Assembly (NCBI RefSeq): GCF_009695865.1
Contig: NZ_VUNB01000006.1
Span: forward strand, 1-64,000
DNA: 64,000 bases
Direction of reading: 5' to 3'
From: Allobaileyella intestinalis
GTDB lineage: Bacteria; Bacillota; Clostridia; Peptostreptococcales; Anaerovoracaceae
A program made the position numbers and the translations under genes. The notes under the pieces are model-generated. The model made no database searches and had not been told where the DNA came from. It saw only the letters and a list, made by a program, of their open reading frames with translations. Below, piece after piece: positions 1 to 8,235 of this stretch. Within the stretch, counting starts at the first letter, position 1, and the number at the start of each line of letters is the position of its first letter.

Positions 1-18
1 ATATTCTTACTGCTCATA

Positions 19-134
19 TCTGGTGACAATAGCGAAGAGGATACACCTGTTCCCATCCCGAACACAGAAGTTAAGCTCTTCAGCGCTGATGATACTTGGC
101 GGGAAGCTGCCCGGGAAATTAGGACGTTGCCAGT
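19..134 (+). rRNA. rrf: 5S ribosomal RNA
   Basis: This is 5S rRNA of the large ribosomal subunit. The sequence shows the closing helix (CTGGTGAC near 20 pairing with GTTGCCAG near 126-133 with wobbles) and the conserved block CCGAACACAGAAGTTAAGC at 58-76. It is followed at once by a strong terminator, so it is the last gene of an rRNA operon whose 16S and 23S genes lie before the window. The exact ends are estimated to within a few bases. Confidence 0.95.
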
Positions 135-143
135 TAGGAAGAA

Positions 144-173
144 GGGACACTCGAAAGAGTGTCTCTTTTGTTA
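144..173 (+). terminator. Intrinsic terminator of the rRNA operon
   Basis: A nine-pair stem (GGGACACTC with GAGTGTCTC, one wobble) closes a GAAA tetraloop and is followed by TTTTGTT. It lies ten bases after the 5S gene. Confidence 0.9.
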
Positions 174-180
174 TATGTGC

Positions 181-945
181 TGATAGAACTGCTCGGGAAT
201 GTAATCAGGAGCAGTAGAAACAGGAGAATGCTTAATCACTACTGCTCGAACAGGGGCGTATGAGCAGTAGTGAAGGGAAATAATGAAAGAAGTACTGCTC
301 GATTTATACTTTACGAGCAGTAGAAATTGGCAAATTTGCCTATAGAACTGCTAGGGACTGTAATCAGGAGCAGTAGAAACGAGAGAATTCTTAATCACTA
401 CTGCTCGAAGAGAGGCGTCGGAGCAGTAGTGAAGTGAAAAGGTGGAAAGAGTACTGCTCGGGACTATAATCAGGAGCAGTAGTGAAGTGAAAAAGGCGAA
501 GGAGTACTGCTCGATTCTTATTACACGAGCAGTAGAAAGTGGCATATGTGCTGATAGAACTGCTCGAGACAGTAACAAGGAGCAGTAGTAATGAGAGAAT
601 GCTTAATCACTACTGCTCGAAGAGAGGCGTCTGAGCAGTAGTGAAGTGAAAAGGTGGAAAGAGTACTGCACGATAAGATCTCCGCGAGCAGTAGAAAGTG
701 GCAAATTTGCCTATAGAACTGCTCGAGACAGTAACAAGGAGCAGTAGAAACGAGAGAATTCTTAATCACTACTGTTCGAACAGGGGCATCTGAGCAGTAG
801 AAACAGGAGATTGCTTAATCACTACTGCTCGAACAGGGGCATCTGAGCAGTAGAAAGTGGCATATCTGCTGATAGAACTGCTCAAGACTGTAACAAGGAG
901 CAGTTCTATCTTTCAAATACTTGAGCAGTACTGCTGGAGCATTCT
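181..945. repeat. 53-bp-period tandem palindromic repeat array, copy A (15 units)
   Basis: The hexamer-to-heptamer ACTGCTC recurs at 188, 241, 294, 347, 400, 453, 506, 559, 612, 665, 718, 771, 824, 877 and 930 (a few units have one substitution), a period of exactly 53. Each unit is a hairpin: ACTGCTC, a loop of about 14 nt, GAGCAGT, then a linker of about 25 nt. Linkers and loops come in three alternating types, giving a 159-bp higher-order period for part of the array (TAGAACTGCT at 184, 343, 555, 714, 873). Short open frames across it are by-products of the repetition. Function unknown. It lies directly after an rRNA operon. Confidence 0.93.
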
Positions 946-959
946 TTCGCAGGCAGGAG

Positions 960-1330
960 ATGAAGAAATTCTCCATGATATATGGAAATCGTTCCATCCC
1001 ATGGAAGTCTGCAAAAAGATTTTCCATGGTATACAGAAAAGTTCCTATATCATGGAAGCCTGCAAAGAATTTTTCCATGATATACAAAGAAATTTCCATA
1101 CCATGGAATTCCGCGAGAAACCCTTCCATGATATACGCATAAACTTCCATATCATGGAATATCTCAAGAAACCCTTCCATGATATACAAAGAAATTTCCA
1201 TACCATGGAATTCCGCAAGAAACCCTTCCATGACATACAAAGGAATTGTTATACCATGGAATTCTGCGAGGTAACCTTCCATGATACACGAATAAATTCC
1301 TATATCATGGAAGCTCCTCTAAAATCCACC
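960..1330. repeat. 51-bp-period tandem palindromic repeat array, copy A (7 units)
   Basis: CCATG begins at 973, 1024, 1075, 1126, 1177, 1228 and 1279, an exact 51-bp period. Each unit carries TTCCATGAT and, 27 bases on, CATGGAA, so the arms can pair. Because 51 is 17 codons, both strands show frames with 17-residue repeats (plus-strand frame ending 1366, minus-strand frame from 1282), but neither has a ribosome binding site that I can see and I do not call them genes. It follows the 53-bp array within about 30 bases. Confidence 0.9.
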
Positions 1331-1388
1331 TTATCACAACCATCCAAATACAAAGGCCGGCAGTAATTCTGCCAGCCTGATATATTTT

Positions 1389-1553
1389 CCGCCAGTCGCT
1401 CCAAATCGAGTTGATTTTTCCCGGGCCCCGCCAGTCGCTCCCAATCAAGTTGAGTTTTCCGGGCCCCGCGAGCCGGCCCACCAGTCGCTCCCCATCAAGT
1501 TGAGTTTCGCGGGCCCCACGAGCGGGCCTCGCGAGCCGGCCCCGCCTGTGGAT
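1389..1553. repeat. GC-rich imperfect tandem repeat
   Basis: CCAGTCGCTCC begins at 1392, 1431 and 1481, each time followed by an AATCAAGTTGA-like block and a GGGCCCC block. The last units carry an added GCGAGCCGGCC segment, so the period grows from 39 to 50. The composition is far richer in GC than the neighbouring arrays. It sits immediately downstream of the galE stop codon and would lie in the galE 3' untranslated region; there is no T-run, so it is not a classic terminator. Confidence 0.75.
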
Positions 1554-1560
1554 TTGCCAC

Positions 1561-2568
1561 TTATTCCATGTTGTGTTTTTCCCAGTTCCAGGAGTCTCTG
1601 CACATGTCCTCAATGGTTTTTTCGGCCTTCCAGCCCAGGATTTTCTGGGCCTTTGATGCATCGGCATAGACCTCTGCCAGGTCGCCTGCTCTTCTTGGAC
1701 CTACAACATGAGGAAGGGTAAGGTCGTTGGCTTTTTCAAAGGCGTTTACCAGCTCGAAAACGCTGAATCCACGGCCGGTGCCCAGGTTGAACACGTCGCA
1801 TCCCTTCAGGGAAGAGCCGTACTTGCAAGCTGCCACATGGCCTTTTGCCAGGTCCACCACGTGGATAAAGTCTCTTACGCAGGAGCCGTCTGGAGTTGGG
1901 TAATCGTCGCCGAAGATGGTGAGCTTTTCACGGATGCCTGCTGCGGTCTGAGTGATGTATGGCATGAGATTGTTTGGAATTCCGTTAGGCTTCTCTCCAA
2001 TGAGTCCGCTTTCATGGGCGCCGATAGGGTTGAAATAGCGGAGCAGAACCACCGACATATCCGGGTCTGCTTTTGCCATGTCCATCAGGATCTGTTCAAT
2101 CATGTATTTTGTCCATCCGTAAGGATTGCTGATTCCCATGCCTGTAGGCATGTCCTCTGTAAAAGGTGCCTTGTTGGCGTCACCGTAAACAGTTGCAGAA
2201 GAGCTGAAAATAATGTTGTGACAGCTGTTTGCCTTCATTACCTCCAGAAGGGTGAGGGTTGTATCCAGGTTGTTTCTGTAATACATCAGAGGTTTTTTAA
2301 CGGATTCACCTACAGCCTTGTAGCCGGCGAAGTGGATGACCGTGTCAATGGAGTTTTCCCGGAAAACTCTGCTCAGCTCCTGACCGTTGGCCACGTCCAC
2401 ATTGTAGAAAAGGGGCCTTTTGCCTGTGATTTCCTCAATGCGGTCAATAACGGAAAGCTCGCTGTTGTACAAATTGTCAGCGATAACAACGTCGTATCCT
2501 GAATTCAGAAGTTCAACTGCCGTATGAGAGCCGATATATCCGGCCCCGCCTGTTAACAAAATAGACAT
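1561..2568 (-). CDS. galE: UDP-glucose 4-epimerase
   Basis: It interconverts UDP-glucose and UDP-galactose (NAD-dependent, cytosolic), feeding the Leloir pathway and surface-polysaccharide synthesis. At 335 residues it has the normal family length. The NAD-binding Rossmann motif GGAGYIGSH is at residues 7-15, the catalytic serine lies in SSSATVYG (around 122-129), and the catalytic YxxxK is Y150-K154 (YGWTK). The extended short-chain dehydrogenase fold is continued by a C-terminal region with GTGRGFSVFELV. An AAGGAGATC ribosome site precedes the ATG. It stands alone on this strand, divergent from cca, with a repeat array after its stop codon. Confidence 0.96.
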   Translation of the reverse strand: MSILLTGGAGYIGSHTAVELLNSGYDVVIADNLYNSELSVIDRIEEITGKRPLFYNVDVANGQELSRVFRENSIDTVIHFAGYKAVGESVKKPLMYYRNNLDTTLTLLEVMKANSCHNIIFSSSATVYGDANKAPFTEDMPTGMGISNPYGWTKYMIEQILMDMAKADPDMSVVLLRYFNPIGAHESGLIGEKPNGIPNNLMPYITQTAAGIREKLTIFGDDYPTPDGSCVRDFIHVVDLAKGHVAACKYGSSLKGCDVFNLGTGRGFSVFELVNAFEKANDLTLPHVVGPRRAGDLAEVYADASKAQKILGWKAEKTIEDMCRDSWNWEKHNME

Positions 2569-2656
2569 AGGATCTCCTTTATGGGTTTCATCGGGTTCGT
2601 GATATCATAGAGTCCGGCGGATAAGGGCCGTGACCCTACAAATTCCAAATAAACTA

Positions 2657-2669
2657 TAGTATTATACTA
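2657..2669. promoter_or_regulatory. Divergent galE/cca promoter region with palindromic -10
   Basis: TAGTATTATACTA is a perfect 6+1+6 inverted repeat that contains TATAAT on the minus strand (2661-2666, facing galE) and TATACT on the plus strand (2663-2668, facing cca). I see no strong -35 hexamer on either side, so promoter activity in both directions is inferred. Confidence 0.45.
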
Positions 2670-2723
2670 CATTTAAGAGGGTCCTGCCATTTTCAGGGGC
2701 CGTGGAATTATGAGGTTAGTTTA

Positions 2724-4136
2724 ATGGAAAAAGACCAGGAAAAAATTGTTTTCCAGATTGCAAAGAGGGTTTCGGCTGCCGGAGGCAGAGCTTATTATGT
2801 AGGAGGCTTCGTGAGAGATCAGCTGATGAACCCTGTGAATACTGAAACATCCGGAAATTCTTCAGGGAATTCAGCAATAAACGACGTGGACATAGAAATA
2901 CATGGAATAGAGCCGGAGAAGCTGAAATCCATTATCGGTGAGATCGGTGATGTTCTTGAATTCGGAAAGAGCTTCGGGATTTTTTCCATTGCCGGATACA
3001 ATGTGGACATTGCACTGCCTCGGAAGGACAGGCAGACAGGAGCCGGCCACCGGGAACTGGAAGTGGAAGTAGACCCTTTTCTGCCAGTGGAAAAATCCTG
3101 CAGAAGAAGGGATTTCACTATTAACGCCATGATGATGGACGTGCTCACCGGAGAAATACTGGATTTTTATGGAGGAAGGGAAGACCTGAATGCCGGTGTT
3201 ATCAGGCATGTGGATGACAGAAGTTTTCCAGAGGATCCCCTGAGAGTACTGCGAGCAGCCCAGTTTGCAGCCCGGTTCGATTTCACCATTGCGCCTGAAA
3301 CCTCAGAACTCTGCACCACAGTAGCTCTCCGGTCCCTCAGCCCCCAGCGTGTGGAGGACGAGCTCCGGAAGGCCCTGGTCAGAGGGAAAAAGCCTTCCGT
3401 TTTTTTCCAGGAACTGCGGAAAATGAACCAGCTGGAAACCTGGTTCCCTGAACTCAGCCAGCTCATGGGCCTTCCGCAGGATCCGGTGTTCCATCCGGAG
3501 GGAGATGTGTGGAACCACACAATGGAGGTGCTGGACCGGGCAGTGGCCTACAGGGACCGGGTGGAGGAGCCCTTCGGGTTTATGCTGCTGTGCCTCACCC
3601 ATGATTTTGGGAAAATCCTTACTACGGAGGTTGTGAAAGGCCGGATCCACGCCTACAGACACGAAGTTGAAGGCTTGCCACTGATCAGGGATTTTCTGGA
3701 TCGAATTGTAGGAGAGAAAAAAATAAAGCAATATGTTACAAAAATGGTGCCCGCCCACATGAAGCCAAACGTAACGGCTTTTTCCAGATCTTCTGTGAAA
3801 ACCACAAACAGGATGTTTGATTCGGTACCTGCACCGGAGGACCTGATCTGGATGGCCATGGCGGACAAGCCGGTAATGGCTGGAAACACTCCTTTCAGCG
3901 GTGATCTGGACTTCCTTCAGGAGCGTCTGGAAATCTACCGTGAGATTATGGACAGACCCTGGATAACGGGCCGGGATTTGATAGATAAAGGACTGGAGCC
4001 GGGGGAAGACTTCGGAAAAATTCTGGAACACGCCCACAAGCTGCGGCTGGCAGGAATTGAGAAGGATGAGGCCTTGAAGCAGACCCTGGGTTTTGCCAGG
4101 ACTTTAAGGAAAAAAACTAATGCTGAAAAACAATAA
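2724..4136 (+). CDS. cca: CCA tRNA nucleotidyltransferase with HD domain
   Basis: It adds or repairs the 3' CCA end of tRNAs. The class II nucleotidyltransferase head shows GGFVRD at residues 27-32 and the metal-binding DVDIEIHG at 54-61, followed by the RRDFTINAM and DPLRVLRAAQFAARF motifs typical of bacterial CCA-adding enzymes and poly(A) polymerases. An HD phosphohydrolase domain follows with THDFGK near residue 293. Length is 470 residues. A serine/asparagine/glycine-rich insert of about 13 residues separates the first two motifs. The last 17 nt overlap the next gene, so the two are probably co-translated. A poly(A) polymerase role cannot be excluded from sequence. Confidence 0.92.
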   Translation: MEKDQEKIVFQIAKRVSAAGGRAYYVGGFVRDQLMNPVNTETSGNSSGNSAINDVDIEIHGIEPEKLKSIIGEIGDVLEFGKSFGIFSIAGYNVDIALPRKDRQTGAGHRELEVEVDPFLPVEKSCRRRDFTINAMMMDVLTGEILDFYGGREDLNAGVIRHVDDRSFPEDPLRVLRAAQFAARFDFTIAPETSELCTTVALRSLSPQRVEDELRKALVRGKKPSVFFQELRKMNQLETWFPELSQLMGLPQDPVFHPEGDVWNHTMEVLDRAVAYRDRVEEPFGFMLLCLTHDFGKILTTEVVKGRIHAYRHEVEGLPLIRDFLDRIVGEKKIKQYVTKMVPAHMKPNVTAFSRSSVKTTNRMFDSVPAPEDLIWMAMADKPVMAGNTPFSGDLDFLQERLEIYREIMDRPWITGRDLIDKGLEPGEDFGKILEHAHKLRLAGIEKDEALKQTLGFARTLRKKTNAEKQ

Positions 4137-4653
4137 AAAACATACAATTCACTTAATAATAACCATCGCCATCATGGCGTTTATTTTCGTAAATTCTGCA
4201 ATGCCGGGGGAAATATCTTCCAAGGAAAGCAATTTTTTCGTGCTGATTGCAGCCCGGTGGATCCATGTGGACCCGTGGATTCTGGGCTTCTATGTCAGGA
4301 AAACCGCCCATTTTACAGAGTACATGGTGCTGGGGCTGGCCATGACAGTTACGGTCAGGGACAAACTGATCATCCAGTCCCTCGGAGGCGGATCAGGCAA
4401 AAAAGAAAAAACGGTTCAACCCGGGGGTACGGCTTCTGATCTGACTTCCCGTAGCAGGAAGGTTTCAGGCAAAACACACAGTACAGTTGCCTTAGTTTCC
4501 TGGATTATATGTACACTTTATGCTGGAACAGATGAATTGCACCAGTACTTTGTTCCGGGAAGAGCCTGTTCTTTAAGAGATGTGTGCATAGATTCAGCCG
4601 GAGCCCTCCTGGGAGTGCTTATAATGTTGTATCACAGCCGTAAAGTGCTATAA
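4120..4653 (+). CDS. VanZ-like family membrane protein
   Basis: Small membrane protein of the VanZ family, named for a glycopeptide-tolerance gene; the biochemical role of most members is unknown. It has a hydrophobic N-terminal helix (about residues 10-25), then the family signatures RKTAHFTEY and DELHQYFVPGR followed by DVCIDSAGALLG, which sit at the ends of membrane helices. A hydrophilic insert of about 40 residues lies between the central helices, making it longer than the shortest members. It starts inside the end of cca. No evidence ties it to antibiotic resistance here. Confidence 0.85.
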   Translation: MLKNNKKHTIHLIITIAIMAFIFVNSAMPGEISSKESNFFVLIAARWIHVDPWILGFYVRKTAHFTEYMVLGLAMTVTVRDKLIIQSLGGGSGKKEKTVQPGGTASDLTSRSRKVSGKTHSTVALVSWIICTLYAGTDELHQYFVPGRACSLRDVCIDSAGALLGVLIMLYHSRKVL

Positions 4654-4716
4654 TACACCCCGTAACCTTACGATAGAAAGAAAAAATTTTTTCCATGAAA
4701 GGAAAGAGTATTCACC

Positions 4717-6150
4717 ATGAAAGCAAAGTTTTCTGAATATCTTGACAGCATAGCTGAGCCCATGAAGAACCTGGTTCAGATTCTCAGCCGTAAATACGAT
4801 TATGTAAGCCTGCTTTCCACAGATTCCCCGGGGCTGACCCTCCTCTGCACCAGGACAGGCAAGAAGGTGAGCCATCACACCATGACCACAGAGAGGGGAA
4901 ACGTGATCAGGGTGGCAAAAGACGGACTTTACAGCGAGTTTTCTTTTAACGAGTTTGATCCGGATAACATCCCGGCACTGGCAGAAAGGATTACAGCAGA
5001 ACTGGACAGCCAGATAGAGCTGCTGAAAATCACCGGCACCAGTGTATATGAAACCGGGGTTCTTTCCGATGAAAAGAAGGAGCTTTTTGTTGAGAAAGAA
5101 ACGGAGATCCTTCCGGAAAAGGCAGACACTGGTGAGCTGATGGAAATCCTTCAGCAGATTTCCCAGAAGGGCCTTGAGACTTCCGGCGAAATTGTGGAAT
5201 CCATGGTGCGGGCCCAGTCTACTCATATTTCCAAAATGTTTATTACACCAAACCGTTTTCTGCGCCAGAGCTACGTTTATTCAGAAGCCATGGCTGCTGT
5301 AGTTGCTGCCAGAGACGGCATGAACCGCATGGCGTACGAAGTGGTGTCAGGATGCAGGGGGCCTGAGATGTTCAAAGATCTCCTGGAAAAAGTATCTGAT
5401 GCAGCCGCTACTGCTGTGGCCATGCTGGATGCAGAACCTGCGCCGGCAGGAACCTATGACATCATAACTGCCCCTGATGTAACCGGCCTTATTGCCCACG
5501 AGGCCTTCGGACACGGAGTTGAGATGGACATGTTTGTAAAACACCGGGCCATTGCCGCTGATCACATGGGCCAGAGAGTGGGTTCGGACAAGGTGACCAT
5601 GCATGAAGGAGCCCTCTGTGATGAAAGCGTAACGGCTTTTGCCTTTGACGATGAGGGAACACTGGCAGGGGATGTTACGGAAATAGACAAGGGGATTCTG
5701 AAAGCCGGCATCTGTGATGCCCTTGCAGCGAAGCGCCTTGGGACAGAGCCTACAGGCAACGGCAAGCGTCAGAATTTCGCCCATAAAGCATACACAAGAA
5801 TGACCAACACTGTGTTCGATTCAGGAAGGGACAGCCTGGAGGACATGATCAAATCAATAGATTGCGGATACCTTCTGAAAGGAATGGACAGCGGCATGGA
5901 GGATCCTAAGCATTGGGGCATTCAGTGCATTGTATCCAGAGGATACGAAATACGTAACGGTAAGCTTACGGGAAAAATGATCGCTCCAGTGGTGCTTACC
6001 GGCTTTGTGCCTGAGCTCCTTAAGTCAGTTACGATGGCGTCCCCGGACCGGATAATTGAAGGAAACGGAGGCTGCGGAAAAGGTCACAAAGAATGGGTGA
6101 AGGTGGCAGACGGCGGCCCTTATCTGAAGGCTAGAGCAAGACTGGGATAG
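4717..6150 (+). CDS. tldD: TldD/PmbA-type zinc metalloprotease (TldD-like, catalytic)
   Basis: Catalytic subunit of a TldD/TldE-type metalloprotease, a family that degrades unfolded short peptides and trims modified peptides such as microcins in other bacteria. The zinc-binding HEAFGH is at residues 261-266, and the conserved C-terminal region includes GNGGCGKGHKEW. Length 477 residues is normal. An AGGAAAGAG ribosome site precedes the ATG. The next gene is the non-catalytic partner, as expected for the heterodimer. The physiological substrate cannot be told from sequence; no peptide-modification genes lie nearby. Confidence 0.93.
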   Translation: MKAKFSEYLDSIAEPMKNLVQILSRKYDYVSLLSTDSPGLTLLCTRTGKKVSHHTMTTERGNVIRVAKDGLYSEFSFNEFDPDNIPALAERITAELDSQIELLKITGTSVYETGVLSDEKKELFVEKETEILPEKADTGELMEILQQISQKGLETSGEIVESMVRAQSTHISKMFITPNRFLRQSYVYSEAMAAVVAARDGMNRMAYEVVSGCRGPEMFKDLLEKVSDAAATAVAMLDAEPAPAGTYDIITAPDVTGLIAHEAFGHGVEMDMFVKHRAIAADHMGQRVGSDKVTMHEGALCDESVTAFAFDDEGTLAGDVTEIDKGILKAGICDALAAKRLGTEPTGNGKRQNFAHKAYTRMTNTVFDSGRDSLEDMIKSIDCGYLLKGMDSGMEDPKHWGIQCIVSRGYEIRNGKLTGKMIAPVVLTGFVPELLKSVTMASPDRIIEGNGGCGKGHKEWVKVADGGPYLKARARLG

Positions 6151-6217
6151 AGATCCCGGTCATCAGGCCAATGCAAAAATAATCCGCTGGAAAAAACAGT
6201 ACAGGAGATGACAGAAA

Positions 6218-7555
6218 ATGTCTGATATTATTGAAAACATCCAATCCGCCCTGAAGGAGCTGAAGGTCAGTACCTGGGAGATTTCCGATACTACAACAGA
6301 CCAATGGGAGTTTTACTTCATAAAGCACCGCCTTGATCAGAACAGAGCCGTCAGGACCCGTCACACTGAAGTGACAGTATATAGAGACATGGGAGAGGGA
6401 ATGCTGGGAAGCGCCTCCATGGAAATTCCTCAAGGCTCTTTTCCCAAAGAAATAAAAGAAAACATTGCAGGCCTTCTGGAAGAGGCGGCCTATGCAGTGA
6501 ATCCTCAGTACAAGCTTCATGGACCAGAGGATCAGGCAGAATACAGTGACGAAAAGGGAAAAGATGGAATATCTGGAGAATCCGGGGCTGCCGAAAATCA
6601 AATCAGCGTTAAGGAACTGGCAGGCACACTGATTGAAGCCATGAACGATCTGCCGGAAACCAGCACAGAATACATGAATTCCTATGAGATTTTCGCCCGC
6701 AAAGTATCCAGGAAGTATATGAACTCTTTGGGCCTTGACCTTGAAGAGACATACCCTGGCGCCACAATGGAGCTGGTAGTAAATGCCCGGGACGAAAACA
6801 GGGAAATCGAATTGTACAGACTGCCTTCCTTCGGAAGCTGCAGCGCAGAAGAGCTGAAAGAATATGTGGGCCAGCTGCTGGAGTTTGGAAAAGACCGGCT
6901 TAAGGCAGAGCCTACGCCGGAGCTGGGAAAAGCCACTCTTCTTCTGTCAACAGAAGACGCTTGCCGGGTTTATGAGTACTTCCTGTCACAGATGAACGCG
7001 GCCAACGTCTACAGGAACCTGAGCACCTGGGAGATAGGCAGATCCATAGACAAGGAAGGTACCTTCATTCAGCCTCTCACAATCAGACAGATGAAAAATC
7101 TTGAAGGCTCCCCTGAGAATCACCTTTTCGACGGTGAAGGAGGAAAAGTGAAGGAGAGGGTTCTTCTTGAGAAAAATGTTCCGAGACGGTACTGGGGAAG
7201 TCGCCAGTACTGCAGCTACCTGGGTATAGAAGACGGATCTGAAGTCTACAATTATCAGGTTGAAGGGGGAACCAGAACCTCAGAGGAGCTGAGGGAGGAA
7301 GACTACCTTGAGGTAGTTGAATTCTCCAGCTTTGAAGTTGACCCTCTTACCGGAGACATAGCAGGGGAGATCAGACTGGGCTACTGGCATCACCAGGGAC
7401 AGACAGATATTGTTTCAGGAGGATCTGTATCCGGCAGTCTGCCTCAGCTTATGGAAGGACTGGCAGTTTCAAGTGAGGAGAAGCGATTTGGAACTGCACT
7501 GATACCAGAGGTAACCATGATTCATAATATTACAGTAACAGGAATAGGTAAGTAA
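6218..7555 (+). CDS. tldE: TldE/PmbA-like partner subunit
   Basis: Paralogous partner of the preceding protease in the TldD/TldE (PmbA) family. It is 445 residues long, lacks the HExxxH motif seen in its neighbour, and keeps the family C-terminal pattern around GGSVSGSLPQLMEGL. In the characterised pair this subunit shapes the active-site chamber of the TldD subunit. The gene begins 67 nt after tldD with an AGGAGATGACAG-type ribosome site, consistent with one transcript. Confidence 0.88.
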   Translation: MSDIIENIQSALKELKVSTWEISDTTTDQWEFYFIKHRLDQNRAVRTRHTEVTVYRDMGEGMLGSASMEIPQGSFPKEIKENIAGLLEEAAYAVNPQYKLHGPEDQAEYSDEKGKDGISGESGAAENQISVKELAGTLIEAMNDLPETSTEYMNSYEIFARKVSRKYMNSLGLDLEETYPGATMELVVNARDENREIELYRLPSFGSCSAEELKEYVGQLLEFGKDRLKAEPTPELGKATLLLSTEDACRVYEYFLSQMNAANVYRNLSTWEIGRSIDKEGTFIQPLTIRQMKNLEGSPENHLFDGEGGKVKERVLLEKNVPRRYWGSRQYCSYLGIEDGSEVYNYQVEGGTRTSEELREEDYLEVVEFSSFEVDPLTGDIAGEIRLGYWHHQGQTDIVSGGSVSGSLPQLMEGLAVSSEEKRFGTALIPEVTMIHNITVTGIGK

Positions 7556-7567
7556 CAACTGTCAGCC

Positions 7568-8059
7568 ATGAACAATAACAGCAGAATAGAATTGAAAAGC
7601 CCAGCACATCTGATAATAGACAAGGAAGCCCAGGTTGCAGAAACTGTTCTGTTTGCAGGACAGACACTGGTAGTTGCAGGAAAAGACGGAAAACCCCTGA
7701 ACAAAGGAGCCATAAGCCTTTCCGCAGTTTATGTGGCCCTTTTCTGCGACAAAGTGAAAAATCTCACCTTCCTGAAGGAAGATGGAGAGGTTTTCATGCT
7801 CATCTTCAGCGACGAGGAAGACTACAGAAAAGTTATGGCCGCAGCCAGAAGCCATGGAAAATCTGTGCGATTCAGCAGCCAGAACCACAAAATCGCCCAG
7901 TACGCAGGGAAAATCTCTGGAAAGCTGGCAGATGGTGTGAAAATATCTGTGGTAGATGCAGTGGACGAGTCAAAAGTAAAATACTGCCCTGAGTGCGGCG
8001 TGCAGGTAGAGCCTGGACAGCAGTACTGCTTCGAGTGCGGCGCTGAGCTGCCACAGTAA
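7568..8059 (+). CDS. Uncharacterised protein with C-terminal zinc ribbon
   Basis: A 163-residue protein I do not recognise. The first 135 residues are soluble, with alternating short beta-like segments and no membrane helix. The C-terminus is a four-cysteine zinc ribbon, C140-x2-C143 and C154-x2-C157 (YCPECG and YCFECG). The gene starts 12 nt after tldE without a clear ribosome site of its own, so it is probably the last gene of the tldD-tldE transcript, closed by the terminator at 8139. A role as an adaptor or accessory of the protease pair is only a guess from position. Confidence 0.75.
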   Translation: MNNNSRIELKSPAHLIIDKEAQVAETVLFAGQTLVVAGKDGKPLNKGAISLSAVYVALFCDKVKNLTFLKEDGEVFMLIFSDEEDYRKVMAAARSHGKSVRFSSQNHKIAQYAGKISGKLADGVKISVVDAVDESKVKYCPECGVQVEPGQQYCFECGAELPQ

Positions 8060-8138
8060 GGGTTTCAGATGCTGTCAGGACCAACTTCCGCCAGGGAAAG
8101 ACTGTCTATTTCCCGTAAAAATCCTTAAGAATATATAA

Positions 8139-8171
8139 ATAGCCGGATAAAATACATCTCCGGCTATTTTT
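8139..8171 (+). terminator. Intrinsic terminator after the tldD-tldE operon
   Basis: ATAGCCGGA (8139-8147) pairs with TCCGGCTAT (8159-8167), followed by a T-rich tail. It separates the zinc-ribbon gene from murE. Confidence 0.85.
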
Positions 8172-8235
8172 ATGGTAATATCATAGACGAAAATGTATTT
8201 TTATGATGCCTACGTAGCATTTGGAGAGTGATGTG

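Noticed and set aside
181-945. CRISPR array
   Set aside because: The unit is 53 bp with a short 7-bp palindromic arm, the intervening sequences themselves repeat in three types, and no cas gene is present in the window.
857-1366. A 169-codon plus-strand frame and a 155-codon minus-strand frame with 17-residue repeats
   Set aside because: Both arise because the 51-bp unit is a multiple of three and is palindromic. Neither has a ribosome site and the plus frame starts inside the other repeat family.
4120-4653. Glycopeptide-resistance determinant because of VanZ similarity
   Set aside because: No vanA/B-type ligase, vanH, vanX or two-component genes are nearby, and VanZ-like proteins are common in bacteria without resistance.
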